From assembly GCF_003254395.2 (NCBI RefSeq), contig NC_037643.1:7584963-7648962 (forward strand): a stretch of DNA of 64,000 nucleotides, written 5' to 3'. This stretch comes from Apis mellifera (Eukaryota > Arthropoda > Insecta > Hymenoptera > Apidae). This document shows, one piece after another, positions 37,201 through 50,400 of the stretch. Within the stretch, counting starts at the first letter, position 1; each line of letters starts with the position of its first letter. A program made the position numbers and the translations under genes. The notes beneath the pieces were generated by a model. It did no database searches and was not told where the DNA came from. It worked only from the letters and a program-made list of their open reading frames with translations.

Positions 37201-40200
37201 TGCATATCCCTTGATCGCACATCGCATACAATTTCAAGATGATTTTTATGACGACGTACAAGCTTCATTTTTTTAAACGATACTTGAAAGAAAGTATTGC
37301 GATAGTCACACGTTCGTTCCAACAAATATCTCGAATTATTTAATCCCGTGTTTTCAGAATATAAACACATTTGTGGATATCGCAAAACGTTTTAACTCCA
37401 CAATTGGACGAAATGCAATCTCTTACGTTAGACTGACACAAATTATCCCCGAACTATCGATGCGTTAATGCTCAACTTACACAACTTCCTCCAGCTTTAA
37501 ACGATAATTAATACCTGCCAATATTGGTAATAACCTGAACCTCGATCGAGTTGGCAATAAGGGATCGAGGGGGAACAGGAATTGGAACGTGGCCATGTCT
37601 CAAGGCGAGAAGCTCGACCATCGTCGATTATCTCTCCCGAATTTTCTCTCTGGACCAAAAAAAAAAAAAAAAAGGATAGAGTCTCGAGGAGGAAATTTTT
37701 CAATTTTTTTTTGTAATTTTACGCTCAATTCTCGAATCGTGTGTCGCAAATCGCGGAGAAACGTCGCTTGCATTCGATTTGACGTCAATTCAATTGACGT
37801 TGATTTAAGGATAGATGTTGATCTTAAAATTATCTCGGCGAGAAAAATGTGAGTGAAATATAAGCTCATCATCGATGATTTCTTATATTTGCTGCAACGA
37901 AATTACAAAATATCAATTCGAAAAATAAACTCACCAATAGGATTATATACGATAAACGATATAACAATGATTTTTTTTTCCATATCAATAACTGAAAATT
38001 TTGAGCAAATTTTTATTGCCATGATATCTTTTTGTTCCACGTGTTGTTCTCTCTCCTTTTCCAATCTCCGCTCTCGAGAATCACTTCGAGCAATCTTGCC
38101 TCCCGGCATCATACACATTCTCAGAATTGCTCTTCAACTTTTCCTACAAACACTCTTTCAACAAACACTCGAATCGCGAGAATTCGTTGCTCATCGATGA
38201 CTTATAATATAGCAAACATTCGATTCCACAGATCGAGGCTCGTGAAACGGAAGAAGGATCTGCGTAATGGAATTTGCCAATTTGCTCAACGACTGTTCTC
38301 GACTGTGATCGAGTCGTGTCCAATCGTGGCAATTTTACGCACGGAATTCGGTTAGTGTGCGCCACCGTTCCGACAGAATGCCCCGCTTCGCAGACACGTC
38401 CACCATTTTACCACCATGATTCCGTGAAGCTAAATTAGACTGTCGAGAATGGAGAGGAAATCGAGATTTTGATGTATTTGATCTCTTTGTACAACGAGAG
38501 ATCGTGATGTGAAAGTTAATTTTTATTTTTATTTTTACCGATTGACGAACAACTGTTTGGCTGGCGCTGATCTTTAAACGATTAAAGATGTCAAAGATGT
38601 TTCAACAATAATTCTAATGGTTTTATAATTTTAAAATTATCGATAGATAAAGTTTGTAAAGTATCTATATGTTTTTGAGAAAGTTTTTGAATAATTAAAA
38701 ATATATTCTATACCACTGTATAGGAATAATTTTATTATAAAAATTTTCTTTTTACTATATTGAAATATTTTTCTTGTCTTATTATCTACGATATTATTAT
38801 TTTATTAATGTCTTTATTTAAATATTAAATTTTAATTATATTTACGATGATATATTACGATGCAAGATATGCGCCAGTCCAAACTAAGTTCATTTTAAAC
38901 AGAATGATAAAACGATTAAGGGAATCATTAACAGTGCACAATTTGAAACTCCACGATCATGTTGCAGGAAACAGATGGTAAGAGGAAGGCGACGTCAACA
39001 AGTGTCTTGGCACGTTTGAGCGGTTTTTCAAAGCGGCCCTTCTTCCTGGCGAAGCTCGTAAAGATGCTCTAGCGGCCAGGAAATTGTGCCGCGTGTCTGC
39101 CAAAAGTTTCATTTCACGAGCTCGTCCTTCAAATAAATCACGGAAAGATTTCTTGCTTTATAGCACAGTCTTTGTTACTATAGCTTGCTTCATAATCGCG
39201 CTATAAAAGTGCATAAAAATGTTGGTTTTCCGCCAACGTAAAGAGGAAAATATATCAATCGACTTTCTTCAAACAGAATATAGAAATATTTAAATGTTTA
39301 ACATCGGAAATATGGTTTGTAATTATAAAATTTTTTAATGTTAATAACATAATGTATATATTATTAAAACTGTACATACAAGATATACAAGGTAAAATTC
39401 GAAAAGTTACGAAACGTTTATAGCAATATTTTTACAGCTATATATTTTTAAAACTTATAAATGTAATAATAATAAAATTTTAAAAGATTTAGTAAAAGAA
39501 AAATCAGAGTCACGCGTGGTAATTCAAAATATCACGTAAGTAAAATGTCATGAATGAAAAGAAGTTAAGTAACTTAAAGATATCCTTGTTCATCCCTCGT
39601 TATTATTGTTCCTTGTTTTCAAGGGAGTTTCACAATATCCTTCTCTGCTTTATTGTAAGAATGAAAGTTTGATGTTTATGGCAAGTGTTAGAGATATTAA
39701 ATAAGGGTATTTGAACTAAGTGGTTGAAGTTGGGGTAAGTCAAGCTTTCGCAGTTAAAGGAAACCAAACGATTCTTGACAATGTTCATTTCCAGAGTTCA
39801 TTAGATCGAATGAGAAAGATAGGGGAGGAAAAATATAAATATAAGAATCAACTTTTGAGAGTCAGATTTTGGAGATATTTTGAGAAAAATTTTTTTTTTT
39901 GAATTGTTTACGAAAATATAAAAATACATAATCTAATTTTCTAATTTTATTTATTTGTTTCAGAATCGATGGCGTTTGTGAAGAATGTTACCGCAAAATA
40001 CTAATATTGTTAATACTTTATTTTATATATGCATAAAATTATTTGTGGTCAACGAGATAAATCATAAAATATTACACCACCGCATAATGGAACATGTAAA
40101 TACAATTTCTCTCTTCCATATATCAATTTCATAAAATATTATGATATTTGTTTAATTTTTCGTTTTAATCAATTTATCAATACCAATGTAGTATTCTTTT

Positions 40201-41330
40201 TAATTATTCTAACTTTCGAATTATTTTTTTAATTGCAGTTATTTAAAATATTTTTCTGCTTAAAAAAAAAAAGAATCAAAAACCACGATAAACTTATTCA
40301 TATCAGCTTGAAAACATCAATGAATTGTCTCGATCATCGAAAATTAAACTTCTTGGCAAAAGTTTCACACAAATCTTTACATTTAAAAAGATTTTCCTTA
40401 TTCTTTTGAAACGAAACAGTTATTCCAGAAGATATTCATCTCTTGGAAAAAGTGAAACTTGCACAAAGGAATTATCATCAAAGGATGACGAGAGTTCCTT
40501 TGAACAAATGCAACTCTCGCGACAGTTTCATACAACTCGGATATTTAGACGCTAAATAACCACCAAACGGACCGACCTCTGAAACAGATCCCGTAACTTG
40601 CCACAGAAATACTTTATTATCGTCCAAAACTTTCAATTTCCTTTAATATCCTCTCAAAAACAACCAAATAACGAATAAATAAAATTAAATCATCAATCGT
40701 CCGTACAAGCTTGAGAAGAGAAAAAAAAAAGATTCGTTTCTCGATTCGTAATCGATACAAATTACTCATTGTATTCGAAAATAATGATCCCGCAAACGTC
40801 ATTTTAATTCCACTTTCACGACGTATAAAAAAGTATGAAAAAGTATGAAAATGTTTAGAACTAACTACAACCATATCTCTTTTTTGCAGCATACATTTTA
40901 TGCAGATCCATCCCACAATTTCATAAAATGAATTTCCTTTTTTTTTTTTTTTTAGAACTTTTACACGCAAATAGAAAACAAATAGAACAGATTTCGGCGT
41001 GGAAACGTAACCTACCTAGCCTCGTTGATCCTCGAGAACGAGGGCATTCGGTTATACGGAGCATGGATGATAATACTGCACCATGAAAACTGTTCGAGAT
41101 CGAACGAAGAAGACCGTCGTTGAAGGACTTAGTCTAGTGCTGCCTTACCTTGGTAATGGCACGGAAGCGAGCGTGGCTTCCGTTCTGAACGACGAAGTCT
41201 TAACTGCAAATTAAACCAGGTACAACCATTGTGAAGGGTCCGCTCGAGGACCCGTGTGTCGCGCACTATATATCTAGATATGTTTGTAGGCCGTTTAACG
41301 TCCTCTATTTTCCCTCTCTTCGCGTGGATT
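37201..41330. other. No gene recognised
   Basis: Frames at 37589-37852 (+) and 37600-37872 (-) overlap each other. The + frame ends inside a GTGAGT donor-like site (GT at 37849) but lacks an acceptor. A GC-richer patch at 38960-39130 and another at 41000-41260 have no exon signals. An acceptor TTTGTTTCAG at about 39962 is followed by short open frames only. Confidence 0.35.
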
Positions 41331-41395
41331 CTTATCTTCTTTCTCTTCTTCCTCTTCTTCTTCTTTTTCTTTTTCTTCTTCTTCTTTTTCGTTGT
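41331..41395. repeat. TTC/TTTTC polypyrimidine tract
   Basis: About 60 bp of almost pure pyrimidine with TTC periodicity. It creates spurious Leu/Phe frames on the + strand. A second, separate CT-rich tract at 42006-42040 ends in a strong acceptor-like TTTCTCAG, but no matching donor or convincing exon follows. Confidence 0.85.
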
Positions 41396-43653
41396 CGTGG
41401 CTTTATATATTTCTTTCTCTCCCTCTATTTCTTTTAAATTTATATTCTTAACCAGGAGGTAGAATTCGAAGAATGATTAAAGAGAAAAACGGTAGGTATC
41501 TCGCTCGTGTCTTGTTAAAGAACGATATACATATATATATATAATTGAACTAGGCGAAATAGTAAATCCGAAAGTGATACGAATAATATAGAATATTAAT
41601 TGACAGCATTCGTTTTGGTCGTTCCTTGTATCCTCCCTCTTATTCACGTCTTCTCGCCTCTCTCCGCGCAGATAGGCTTAATAATAATCAGACGTGTAAA
41701 CTTCTTGAACGAGCAGATAAAACAATAGATCCGAATAATATTCTTTTTCTCTTTCTCTTTCTCTCTCCAAAGACATATATTTTAGTAGATCTTCTTCATA
41801 ATAATTAATCACATCATATATTAATATATTTCTATGTATGTACATATATATATATATATTTTTTTATTTTATTTTATTTAATCTCGCTATATTGATTTCA
41901 TCGACAAGCCTTTCTAAGCGTTCTCTAATTATCATCTATTCCGTCGTTTCTTTCAATCGATATGTCAACCTGTTCCCATTCGTTCAGTTTAATTATTCGT
42001 CCCTGTTTCTTCTCCTTTCTCTCTCTCTCCTCTTTCTCAGCCCGCCTCTTGATTCGCTCTTCTCCAATTTAAGACACTTCTTCTTCGTCGTATACGTCAC
42101 CTCGTTCACCAAGTCGACCTCTGAAAACGGAATTTCACGCGGTGATGCACGACTACCCGCCACGGGGAGCGTGCAAGAAACGACAAACACGTGTGCCGCG
42201 ATCGCGCGATATCCTTCCTTCTCCCTCCATCGCTCAGCTTTTTGCCCCCTTCCCCCTGATACACGCTGCTCGTCGAAAATTTATACGCTGCTCTTGGGGG
42301 CCGCTTGCTTGAGATTAAAGGTTTTCGACAAAAAAAAAAAAATTCGAGGATTATTCATTCGTCAGCAGAGCCAAACCTAGCTTTTCTAATCCTAACCTCA
42401 TTTAGTCTGATTTAATTTGATCTAGCGTAACGAAGTCTATCCCGAGATTAATCCGACGACACTTTTTTCAATTTTTCCTAGTGATAGGAAAATCAATTCC
42501 TTCGATTAAATCTATCTTAACGAGATTTAATCTAGTTTAAGTTAAATATAATATAAAAACGTGATTCTTCAATTTCGTTTAATTTTAAATTCGTTAATAA
42601 GTTATACCGGATGGACCATTTAAATAATTTTCGAAATGGTAATTATTAATATTTTACTTTAATACTGTATTGCACAATATTGTACAGGATTATATAATAT
42701 TTTTACCAATACATATCGCATATACGAAAATGTTCGAGTCAGATATGAATATATTTTCAATTCATTCATAATCCCATTTTTGCGAAATGTAAAAGATTTG
42801 TAATTTATTATTCTTAAAAGTCGAAAAAATTTTTTGAATACTATTTTATCTGATCAATTTTATCAATATTGCATCAAGATTTCAAATTATTCTAATTTAA
42901 TAAATTAAATTCTTAAAATATGAGAAATGACGAGTCGGAGGAGACATTCTTTTTTTTTTTTTTTTTTTAAAAAGTATTCTCTGATCTTCATTCGAGACGA
43001 ACTTTCTTTTGTTCCCCGACCCTGAGTCAAGTGCGCCATTAATTTAAAAAAATATTGAATTACTTCGCGCGTTGATTCCATATTCCACGTATCCTATCGA
43101 TCCATTCCACAAGAGGTTATCGCTTTAAACGAGGGCATGAAAGTTCGCAGCTCGATACCTGTTTTCAAATACGAGGATGTCCCTCTCTTTATCAGAAATA
43201 TCAGCCTTTATATGAAATATCAGCTGGACATCAGAGAAAATAATTTAAACAACTTTTGAAACTCGTCCATGAATTCGTTCTTCTATGATACCCACTGGAT
43301 AATAATTTCGAATGCAATAAGGTTTAAAATAGATGCATCTATTGTTGGATGTAATTGTGATAGGACGATGGATGGAAAGCTTTTTTTTTTTTTTTTTAAG
43401 AAAAAAATTAAGGTCACTTTGACATGTAATTGTAGGGAAATTGACGCGAACTATCCCCTTTAAAAACGTGAAACCTTGTTCCACACAGACAGGAAGCGAA
43501 ACACCAGGAATATATTTTACGCTTCGTGGAGATTATGGGATGTGATAATAACTTTTGCATGTGATCGTTTATCGTTGAAGTGGTGTTATACAAAGTTGTG
43601 CTGTTTATCGATTTTCTTCGCAGATAACATTTTGTCATTTATGTTAGCATTTC

Positions 43654-43671
43654 CCTCTCTCTCTCTCTCTT
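43654..43671. repeat. (CT)n microsatellite
   Basis: About nine CT units. Confidence 0.85.
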
Positions 43672-44945
43672 CGAAAATAAAAATCAGAAGGTCTTCAATG
43701 ATTTATTATCAATAAAGAATTTTAAATCTGTTAATAAAAACGAGAAATTGAGAGATGGTTATGGTTATGAGGGCGAGCCATTTATGAATCTTTCTTTTTA
43801 GTCTATTTCTAAAACAATTTCCAATTTAACCTTTATCGCCAATACAAACAATTTAAACAAACCACTGAAACCAATTTTTCTCCTTTCGCAAATGGAAAAA
43901 GCCACAAAAGGCAAAGCACAATTGAAAAAAAAAAAAAAAAAGAAAAAAGAGAGAGATCCCTTTCCGCTCGATTCTTTTCTCCAATCCCTATGAAATACTA
44001 TTTTCTAAAAACGAACCGCTTCAGAGACTTTGTAGCCATGTTACGCAATTTGCTTAGATACGCGTGGATGAAGCAACAGTCGTGAAGGATTGTGTTCTCA
44101 ATGAAAAGAAAACCTTTTTCTTTGGATTAATAAGTCGAATTACGATTAATACGATCATGATTGAATGTTGACTTGCGAGTACAAAACGAAATGACATGAT
44201 GAGAGAGAGTCGTAGATTTGTGGATAATTATTTCGAATCAATTATTATTTTTATATATACACAAAATTACAGTATTATTACGTGAATATAATTAAATGAT
44301 CTATAATTGAAGGATCGATATGAATTGATCAAAATCAATCTGAATGCATTTATACAAGATATATAATTATTTTTCCGTTTCAACAAAATAAAAAAATGAA
44401 CTTGTAAATTTTTAATAATTGCAAGAATAAGAAACTAGTAACATTATTGCATCTATAATTGTGCAAGAGAATTAATAATCGATATTAAAATTTTGTGAAT
44501 TACCTATACACAACGAGTTTAATAAAGAAATCATTTTAACAAATTGTAATGTTAATAATCACGAGAATGAGTTATCCCCAACCTTTTTTTCTTTCAAAAT
44601 GTAAGAAATCTCTGATCAATGATACAATTTATCAATATTATTAAATTTCTACGCGCGAGAACCTTTAAACATCAAAATAACAATTCGAATAATCAAAGCG
44701 ACACACGTTTTAATTCGCGTACGAATATCACTTTATCGAAACGAAACTCTCGAAAAGTGGCAATCAAGCAACAACAAGCTAATGACAGACGTGATATAAT
44801 TTACGCGCCACGATTTCGCCAACGAGTTAACCGGATAAATGCGGAGCCACGAAATTCGAGATTAAAGCACAGCGGCCCTTTTGAAATGAAAATTTCACGA
44901 AAATTTATAGCGGTTGGCGCGATCGATCGTGTCGATTGGAACGAA

Positions 44946-44946
<1 letters not shown>

Positions 44947-44976
<30 letters not shown>

Positions 44977-44977
44977 A
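44947..44977. repeat. (GA)n microsatellite, interrupted
   Basis: GA units interrupted by AAG, directly left of the GC-richer stretch with the 45.09-kb palindrome. Confidence 0.85.
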
Positions 44978-45085
44978 GAAGGCAAAGAAAAATAGGGAGT
45001 TTTCAAACGTTCCATAGAACGCACACACCTGCGTGCTTTCTCTTCAACTCGTCGGGCTAACATGCTATTGACCCGCTAAACCAAT

Positions 45086-45149
45086 TTCCGCAATTGCGGA
45101 AGATTTTTATTACAGGGGACGTAATCGTTGAACGAATTTGATCGTCCCC
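45086..45149. repeat. 16-bp perfect palindrome and adjacent 7-bp stem-loop
   Basis: TTCCGCAATTGCGGAA at 45086-45101 is a perfect palindrome. It is followed by GGGGACG (45115-45121) pairing with CGTCCCC (45143-45149) around a 21-base loop. Both lie in a GC-richer stretch (about 45020-45260) with no gene. Confidence 0.55.
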
Positions 45150-45260
45150 ACCCCTCCACCACTTGTGACTGCATGCACTCGTGACAGGAAAGATGAAACG
45201 GACCAGAGGGTTTCGAGAGATTAAAAAATTGCACCGAGTTTCCGTTCGCCATTCATCGTG

Positions 45261-46745
45261 GCACGCGCTTTTGATGTAGTAATTAATCTTAATATACGAT
45301 CGAAGCTCGACGAAACGTGGAATTAAGATTAATAAGTTGTAGCGAGGATAATTTTTTTGGGGGAGGAAAATGGAATTGAAAATTTAAAGGAAAAATTTAA
45401 AGGATTAGAAATGTGAATGGATCGATGAAATTTGAAATAATCGATGAGAGTTTGAAAATATACTTAGAGAAGTGAATTACATGTTATAGTTGGGAATTGT
45501 AATATATTAAATTTATTGTATTCGATATTTTATTAATATCAGAAGAATAATTTTAATATTTTAATTTTATACAAAATTTATTGATAAGAATATGAGATAT
45601 TTCAAAGATGAATTATATCTGTAATTAAAAGCGACGGTGACAAATTTATAACAACTTTATTCATTTTTCATCGTTTATCAATATTGAATTAAAATATTGT
45701 TTTAATATTGTCGATATTTAAAAAGAATTTTAATTCCGCCTTTAATAATTCAACATTTATTAACAAAAGGTTCAAGATAAATATCAGCTAATCATCGTTC
45801 ACCCCTCGCACAATAACTAAAACATATTAATCACATCTCCTTCCAAAACTCTCCCTTTAAAACACAACTAACAGTATATTGAACTCAACCCTGAAATCGA
45901 ATTTTTACATGACAAATTTCCAACGAACTCAAGTCGAAACGTGACTTTTCTCGCGTGGAAGGACTTACTCTCGATCAAAAAAAGAGCCGCTTCTCAAACT
46001 TACGCAAAAATTATTCGACTCTTCTCGAGTCCCTCTATCATGAATTCGGAAACGAACGTAAGCTCTAGAAATGGAAGAAATGCGAAGAATTCGTATTATA
46101 GAAGATTCGTCTTACAACGACCGCAAAAGAGAGTTTCTCCGCCACCGTTGATTCACCCCACGACCGCGATATTCCCGTGCTTCAAAGAACGTCGAACCTC
46201 TTTCTTCCCTTCCCAAGCAAGCGTTCCGCTGTCGGAATTTTAAGTCGTTGGAAATAATCCCAAGTTTTCCCCTCTTCTCCGCGAGCATCACCGGCTCGTT
46301 TCTCCACTCGTTTTGTTTCCGCGCAATGTCACGAGCAGCGAGTATTAAGCGATCCTCTCTCGATCGTGTTTAAAATCGTGGAATTTAAAATGCGACCGGG
46401 ATTTTCCCCCCACGACTCGACTATTTCTCGATCGAACGAACGAATTCTTTTCGCCCCACAATGATGAAAAAAAAAAAAAAAAATCAACGATTCAAAATTC
46501 TCGAGGAAAGTCAGAAAAATTATTTTCTTCACAAACATCACACTATACATTTCGAACGATCGATTAAATATTTAATATCTCACACGATCGATGCGTGCCA
46601 AAATTATCGCACCAAAAATTTCCCCGCACACTCACATCACGATCACGCGATCGAAACCAAAAGGAAGAATTACTCTCGAGCGGATTACACTCGCGCGCCA
46701 ACGAGAACCTTTTTCGATTGCGTGTAACGCCGACTTACGTCTCAC
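45261..46745. other. Region left of the CpG island
   Basis: AT-rich to about 45900, then rising C+G. If the island is a leftward first exon, this would be the start of its first intron. A 100-codon + strand frame at 45941-46243 has no splice or promoter support. Confidence 0.35.
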
Positions 46746-47460
46746 CTCGCCTTTCGTCCCCCCTCTTTCCCCCCTGCTATACACGCGAATTAACGCGCGC
46801 GCGTGTGCCAGGCAGGCACGTAACACGCACGCACGCACGCACGCACTAGACTAGATTATACTCGAGCACGAGCCACGCGCGATGATCTCGATGAACACAC
46901 GGTGCGCACGAGGGAAAACGAAATGTCGTCGGCCGGTGGTAAGCCGTGGAAGAAGGTCGTTCGTTCACACGGAAGCCTTGCCGGCGTTGTCGGAGCGGCG
47001 CCGCGCGAGTAGCCGGCGGGAGGACGCTGCTCGACGCCGCCACTTCCTCGCAACTAGCATCCCCCGGCTTCTCAACCGACGTGGAACGCCGCGCCGGCTC
47101 GACCTCGCCGAAAGACGCGCGACTACGACGGTTGAATGTGGGGCAAGGCTGACCCACGCACACGCACACGCACAGGCCGCCGTGTGGGCCGTGGCAAGCA
47201 CGGCTCTCGCTACTGCCGGCTGCCACAACGTGTACCTCCGCTACTAACCTGCCGGTACCCCCACCATTTCCACCCAGCCCTCCCACCCCGCCCGAGATAT
47301 CAGGCCGGGCAGCCTATCTCTGTCCAACCGCGGCAACGACGATCAACCACTCGAACCACCACCCCTGATCGCCCCGCCGTTACTGCGCATGTCGACAGTG
47401 CCGTACCGTGTCAGAACCGCTCCTATTCCGCCCTCATCGAGCGGAATTTCGCAGGGTCGA
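46746..47460 (-). promoter_or_regulatory. CpG island, probable promoter and non-coding first exon of a leftward gene
   Basis: This is the only stretch of the window that is clearly G+C-rich and dense in CpG over several hundred bases. Most frames are open here simply because stop codons are rare, so none of the overlapping 120-180-codon frames is convincing as protein. A TGCGCATG core near 47390 resembles an NRF-1/ewg site. On the - strand the left edge carries two overlapping 5' splice sites: GAG|GTGAGA with its GT at 46745-46744, and GAC|GTAAGT with its GT at 46738-46737. That polarity suggests transcription leftward, with the island supplying a 5' untranslated first exon ending at 46746 or 46739. 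The start site is not resolved. A rightward transcript, or a divergent promoter, remains possible. Confidence 0.45.
46823..46846. repeat. (CGCA)n microsatellite at the edge of the CpG island
   Basis: About five perfect copies of a CGCA/ACGC unit sit inside the proposed 5' untranslated exon. A shorter, related CACGCA run occurs near 47155-47176. Alternating purine-pyrimidine tracts of this kind can adopt Z-DNA, but nothing here shows that they do. Confidence 0.8.
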
Positions 47461-50400
47461 TTTTCTTTTTTTTTTGTCTATTTATTTTTTTCGTTTTTTT
47501 GATTCGCTCTCTTCCGTTTTCTCTTTCCCTCACGTCGAGGGCGCCTCTGTTGGATGGATGGATGGTTTATCGGTGGAACGTTTATTTTTTTCATATAGCT
47601 TTTCTGGATTTGTTTCTTTGTTTTTGGATTTTTTTTGTTTTCTTTTCTTTTTTTTTTTTTTCTTTCTTTTTGTTTTGTTTCGATTGAATTTTTCGTTCGA
47701 ATGTCGTAAACGTAAACGTGTTTTACGTCAACAATGAAATGAAATATGAGATTGTTCAGATGGAATGGATTATTTTTTTCTTGTTGTTTTTTATCTCCCC
47801 CTTTTTTTCTGTGAGATTTTAGGAAATTGGATTTTAGGGGATGTTTAGATTAAATCTGATGGATTTGGCGAGAAAGATATTTGGTTCGGTGTCTCTAGGC
47901 TAGCTAGGTTGTTACATGGCTGTTTTCTGGCAGGAGCAATGGGAGAGAAGATGGTGTAGAGTTCAACGAACTCGCCGGGTTGTTAGATGGTGTATTTCTT
48001 ATTATCACTTGTTACATCTCGGAATTTTATTAAATCATGCGCGGTAATTTAAATTGCATTGGTAATTAAGGCGCAATTAGCGCATTGGAAAGTCTTTTAT
48101 ACTTAATCTCCTAAAATTTTCTACAAAAATTACAACTCTCTTTCTCTTACCTAGTTAATTATACTAAATTTTCAAAGCTTTTCTCTTGTGAATTTTTATT
48201 TAATGAAGAGACTACTTTTTACAATATTTTTTACAATCTTAAACAAAAACAATATTTTAATACAGTATATCGATGTATCAAGAATTAATAAAAATATGCA
48301 TGTATAAACAATTCTACCAAAAAATTCTGACGTATCGTAAAATTTCTCTTAAAATTTCTTTACATAAAATTAATCGTGAATGCACAATTTATTTTCATCC
48401 AACAAGACAAATTTTTATTTTCAACCTCTATATATCCACACATATTACTCCTCCATATCTTTCCCAATGCATTTTCCATTTATCAGTCGCATTCGATCGC
48501 GCAATAATCGTAAACGTAGGAACAAAAGAATCTAGACGCGTTCTTAACCACGAGGAGTAATATTTCCAAGTGGTCGGCACTTTATTAATCCCAGAGACGT
48601 AAGTAGCTCGAAGCAATTTGTTAGGACATTTTCAGAATGCACGATTTCCTCTTGCGTGTCGCCCAGTGGGAGTAATGTGAGTGGATTACGACGCTACGTG
48701 CGTTTATGCAGATGTAGCGGAGAATTTTATTAGAACTCTTTGGGATCCTTGCACAACACCTTATACACACTGCTCCCTTTTTATCGTTATACGGGATTCT
48801 CAGGAGTCCCAGGCGATTGGAATAAAAATAGGATCGTTAAAACGAATTCGTTCGAGGATAGAGAAAGCGAATAAAAGAGAATGGTGATATATTTAAAAAA
48901 AAAACGGGAAATCAATTTTTGCAATGTTATCAAACAATTATAGTGAAGTTGTTAATTAAATTTAGTTTTAGGTGTTCGATTGAATGCGGATTGATTTTTG
49001 AGAAATTTAATGGAATGGAATGTCAAAAGAAATTATTAAATGATAAAGAGAAAATTAAAATTATTGACTCAGCTTGCGAAAAATTGCTAAATAAAACTAA
49101 CAATGAATAACAATTGTCCAATAGCTTAATTATACCTTACACAAAAATTTAAAAAAAACTATCGTCCTGAGAAATTTACAATTTATCAAATTCGCGTTTT
49201 AACTTAATTGATATAAGAACAAATATAATACATTATTATATATAACAATTAAACATTATAAAAATTGATCCCTATCGAAAATATTTATTATCTCACCATA
49301 CCCAATTTGCTATACACGCGAAAAAACAATTTAAACATATTTCCCTTTCAAATTTTGGTAAAAAAATTAAAAAAAAAAATTCTCGTAAAATACGCGAGAC
49401 TTTCGATTTACACACGTGATATTTACACACATCCTGGTTCCCAGAAACGAGGCACGCACGCCTGCTAAAAAATCTATTTTGCTGAATTGAAACGAGCCAT
49501 TCGCGTGCGACTTATCCTGGATCACGATGACCGGTATCGTGGACGATGAAAAATCGTCCGAGAGAAGCGAGGAGCTCTGCGACAAAACACCGCGTACACG
49601 AACTGTGCCACGTTCAACAGTTTACCCTACATTCAACAGCCTTCTATGAGCAGGGAGAGGAGACGCTTGGAAACGCACCACCCGCGAGGACAATGACTAG
49701 AATCGTGAAAAGGAATTCAACGGAGGAATCGACCTCGAAAGAGAGTTTTTAGAAAAAAGCCAACTGGTGGAAGATTCGAGGGTAATGGGGTTGTACGAAG
49801 AAATTTGAGAAACAAGGGGATGGAGCCTTCGTGATGGGAATAAGTGGCGATCTGAAATTTTTTGTTTCCTTTTGTTTTTTATACATAATTTATATCCTGG
49901 AAAGGAATCCTTTTTTATATTTAAAGGATGTTTTGTGAATTTTTACAGAAGTGGAGATGATTTAAAATTATCATACGATGGGGACGTTTAATTAAATTAA
50001 AAAATTGTTATCAAAAAATTACTGGATCTTATTCTGAGAAAAAATAGTAGGAAATTTAATAATAATTGTAAGTAGAACATCAAAAATCTCTCTAAATAGA
50101 TCCATAATTATATCGATATGTCTTATTGTAATTATGGTCTCACTGAATTAATATTTCATTTGTCAAATGAATTCAATTGAACATTGATATTAAGCTTAAA
50201 TAAAGCTTATATGGATTTGAAAAGCGAATGTATTGTTTATCGATGCACCCACATTGTTGACAAATTAAACGAATTAATCTTCATTCAATAAATTAATCTG
50301 AAATACAATTGTTATTATCGCCTTTTTATATATATATTTGCATTATTATATATATATATATTGTATTTAAAATAGATTTAACATTTCCTTCATATATTTC

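Larger units (their letters stand above)
42381..45019. other. AT-rich stretch, nothing recognised
   Basis: Contains T19 at 42950-42968, further A/T runs near 43380 and 43925, and no supported gene. Confidence 0.45.

Noticed and set aside
37589..37852. Frame ending inside a GTGAGT donor
   Set aside because: No acceptor or promoter to its left, the opposite strand is equally open, and it spans a poly-A-derived Lys run.
39720..40030. Donor GTAAGTC at about 39736 paired with acceptor TTTGTTTCAG at about 39962
   Set aside because: The upstream frame has a stop only five codons before the donor, and downstream frames are very short, so no coding join is possible.
41838..42380. 180-codon + strand open frame
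   Set aside because: Most of it is a low-complexity pyrimidine or AT tract that lacks stops by composition. The end contains a poly-Lys stretch from an A-run.
42600..42640. GGATGGACCATTTAAA, reminiscent of a transposon end
   Set aside because: No matching inverted end, target-site duplication or transposase fragment could be found nearby.
46846..47286. 146-codon - strand frame in the CpG island
   Set aside because: It ends before the proposed donor, overlaps frames on both strands and includes a Cys/Val run from the CA-type repeat. Better read as untranslated leader.
47136..47687. 183-codon + strand open frame from the CpG island into a T-rich tract
   Set aside because: The first half is open because of high G+C and the second half is a Phe/Leu run from poly-T. 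Several other frames in the island are equally long.
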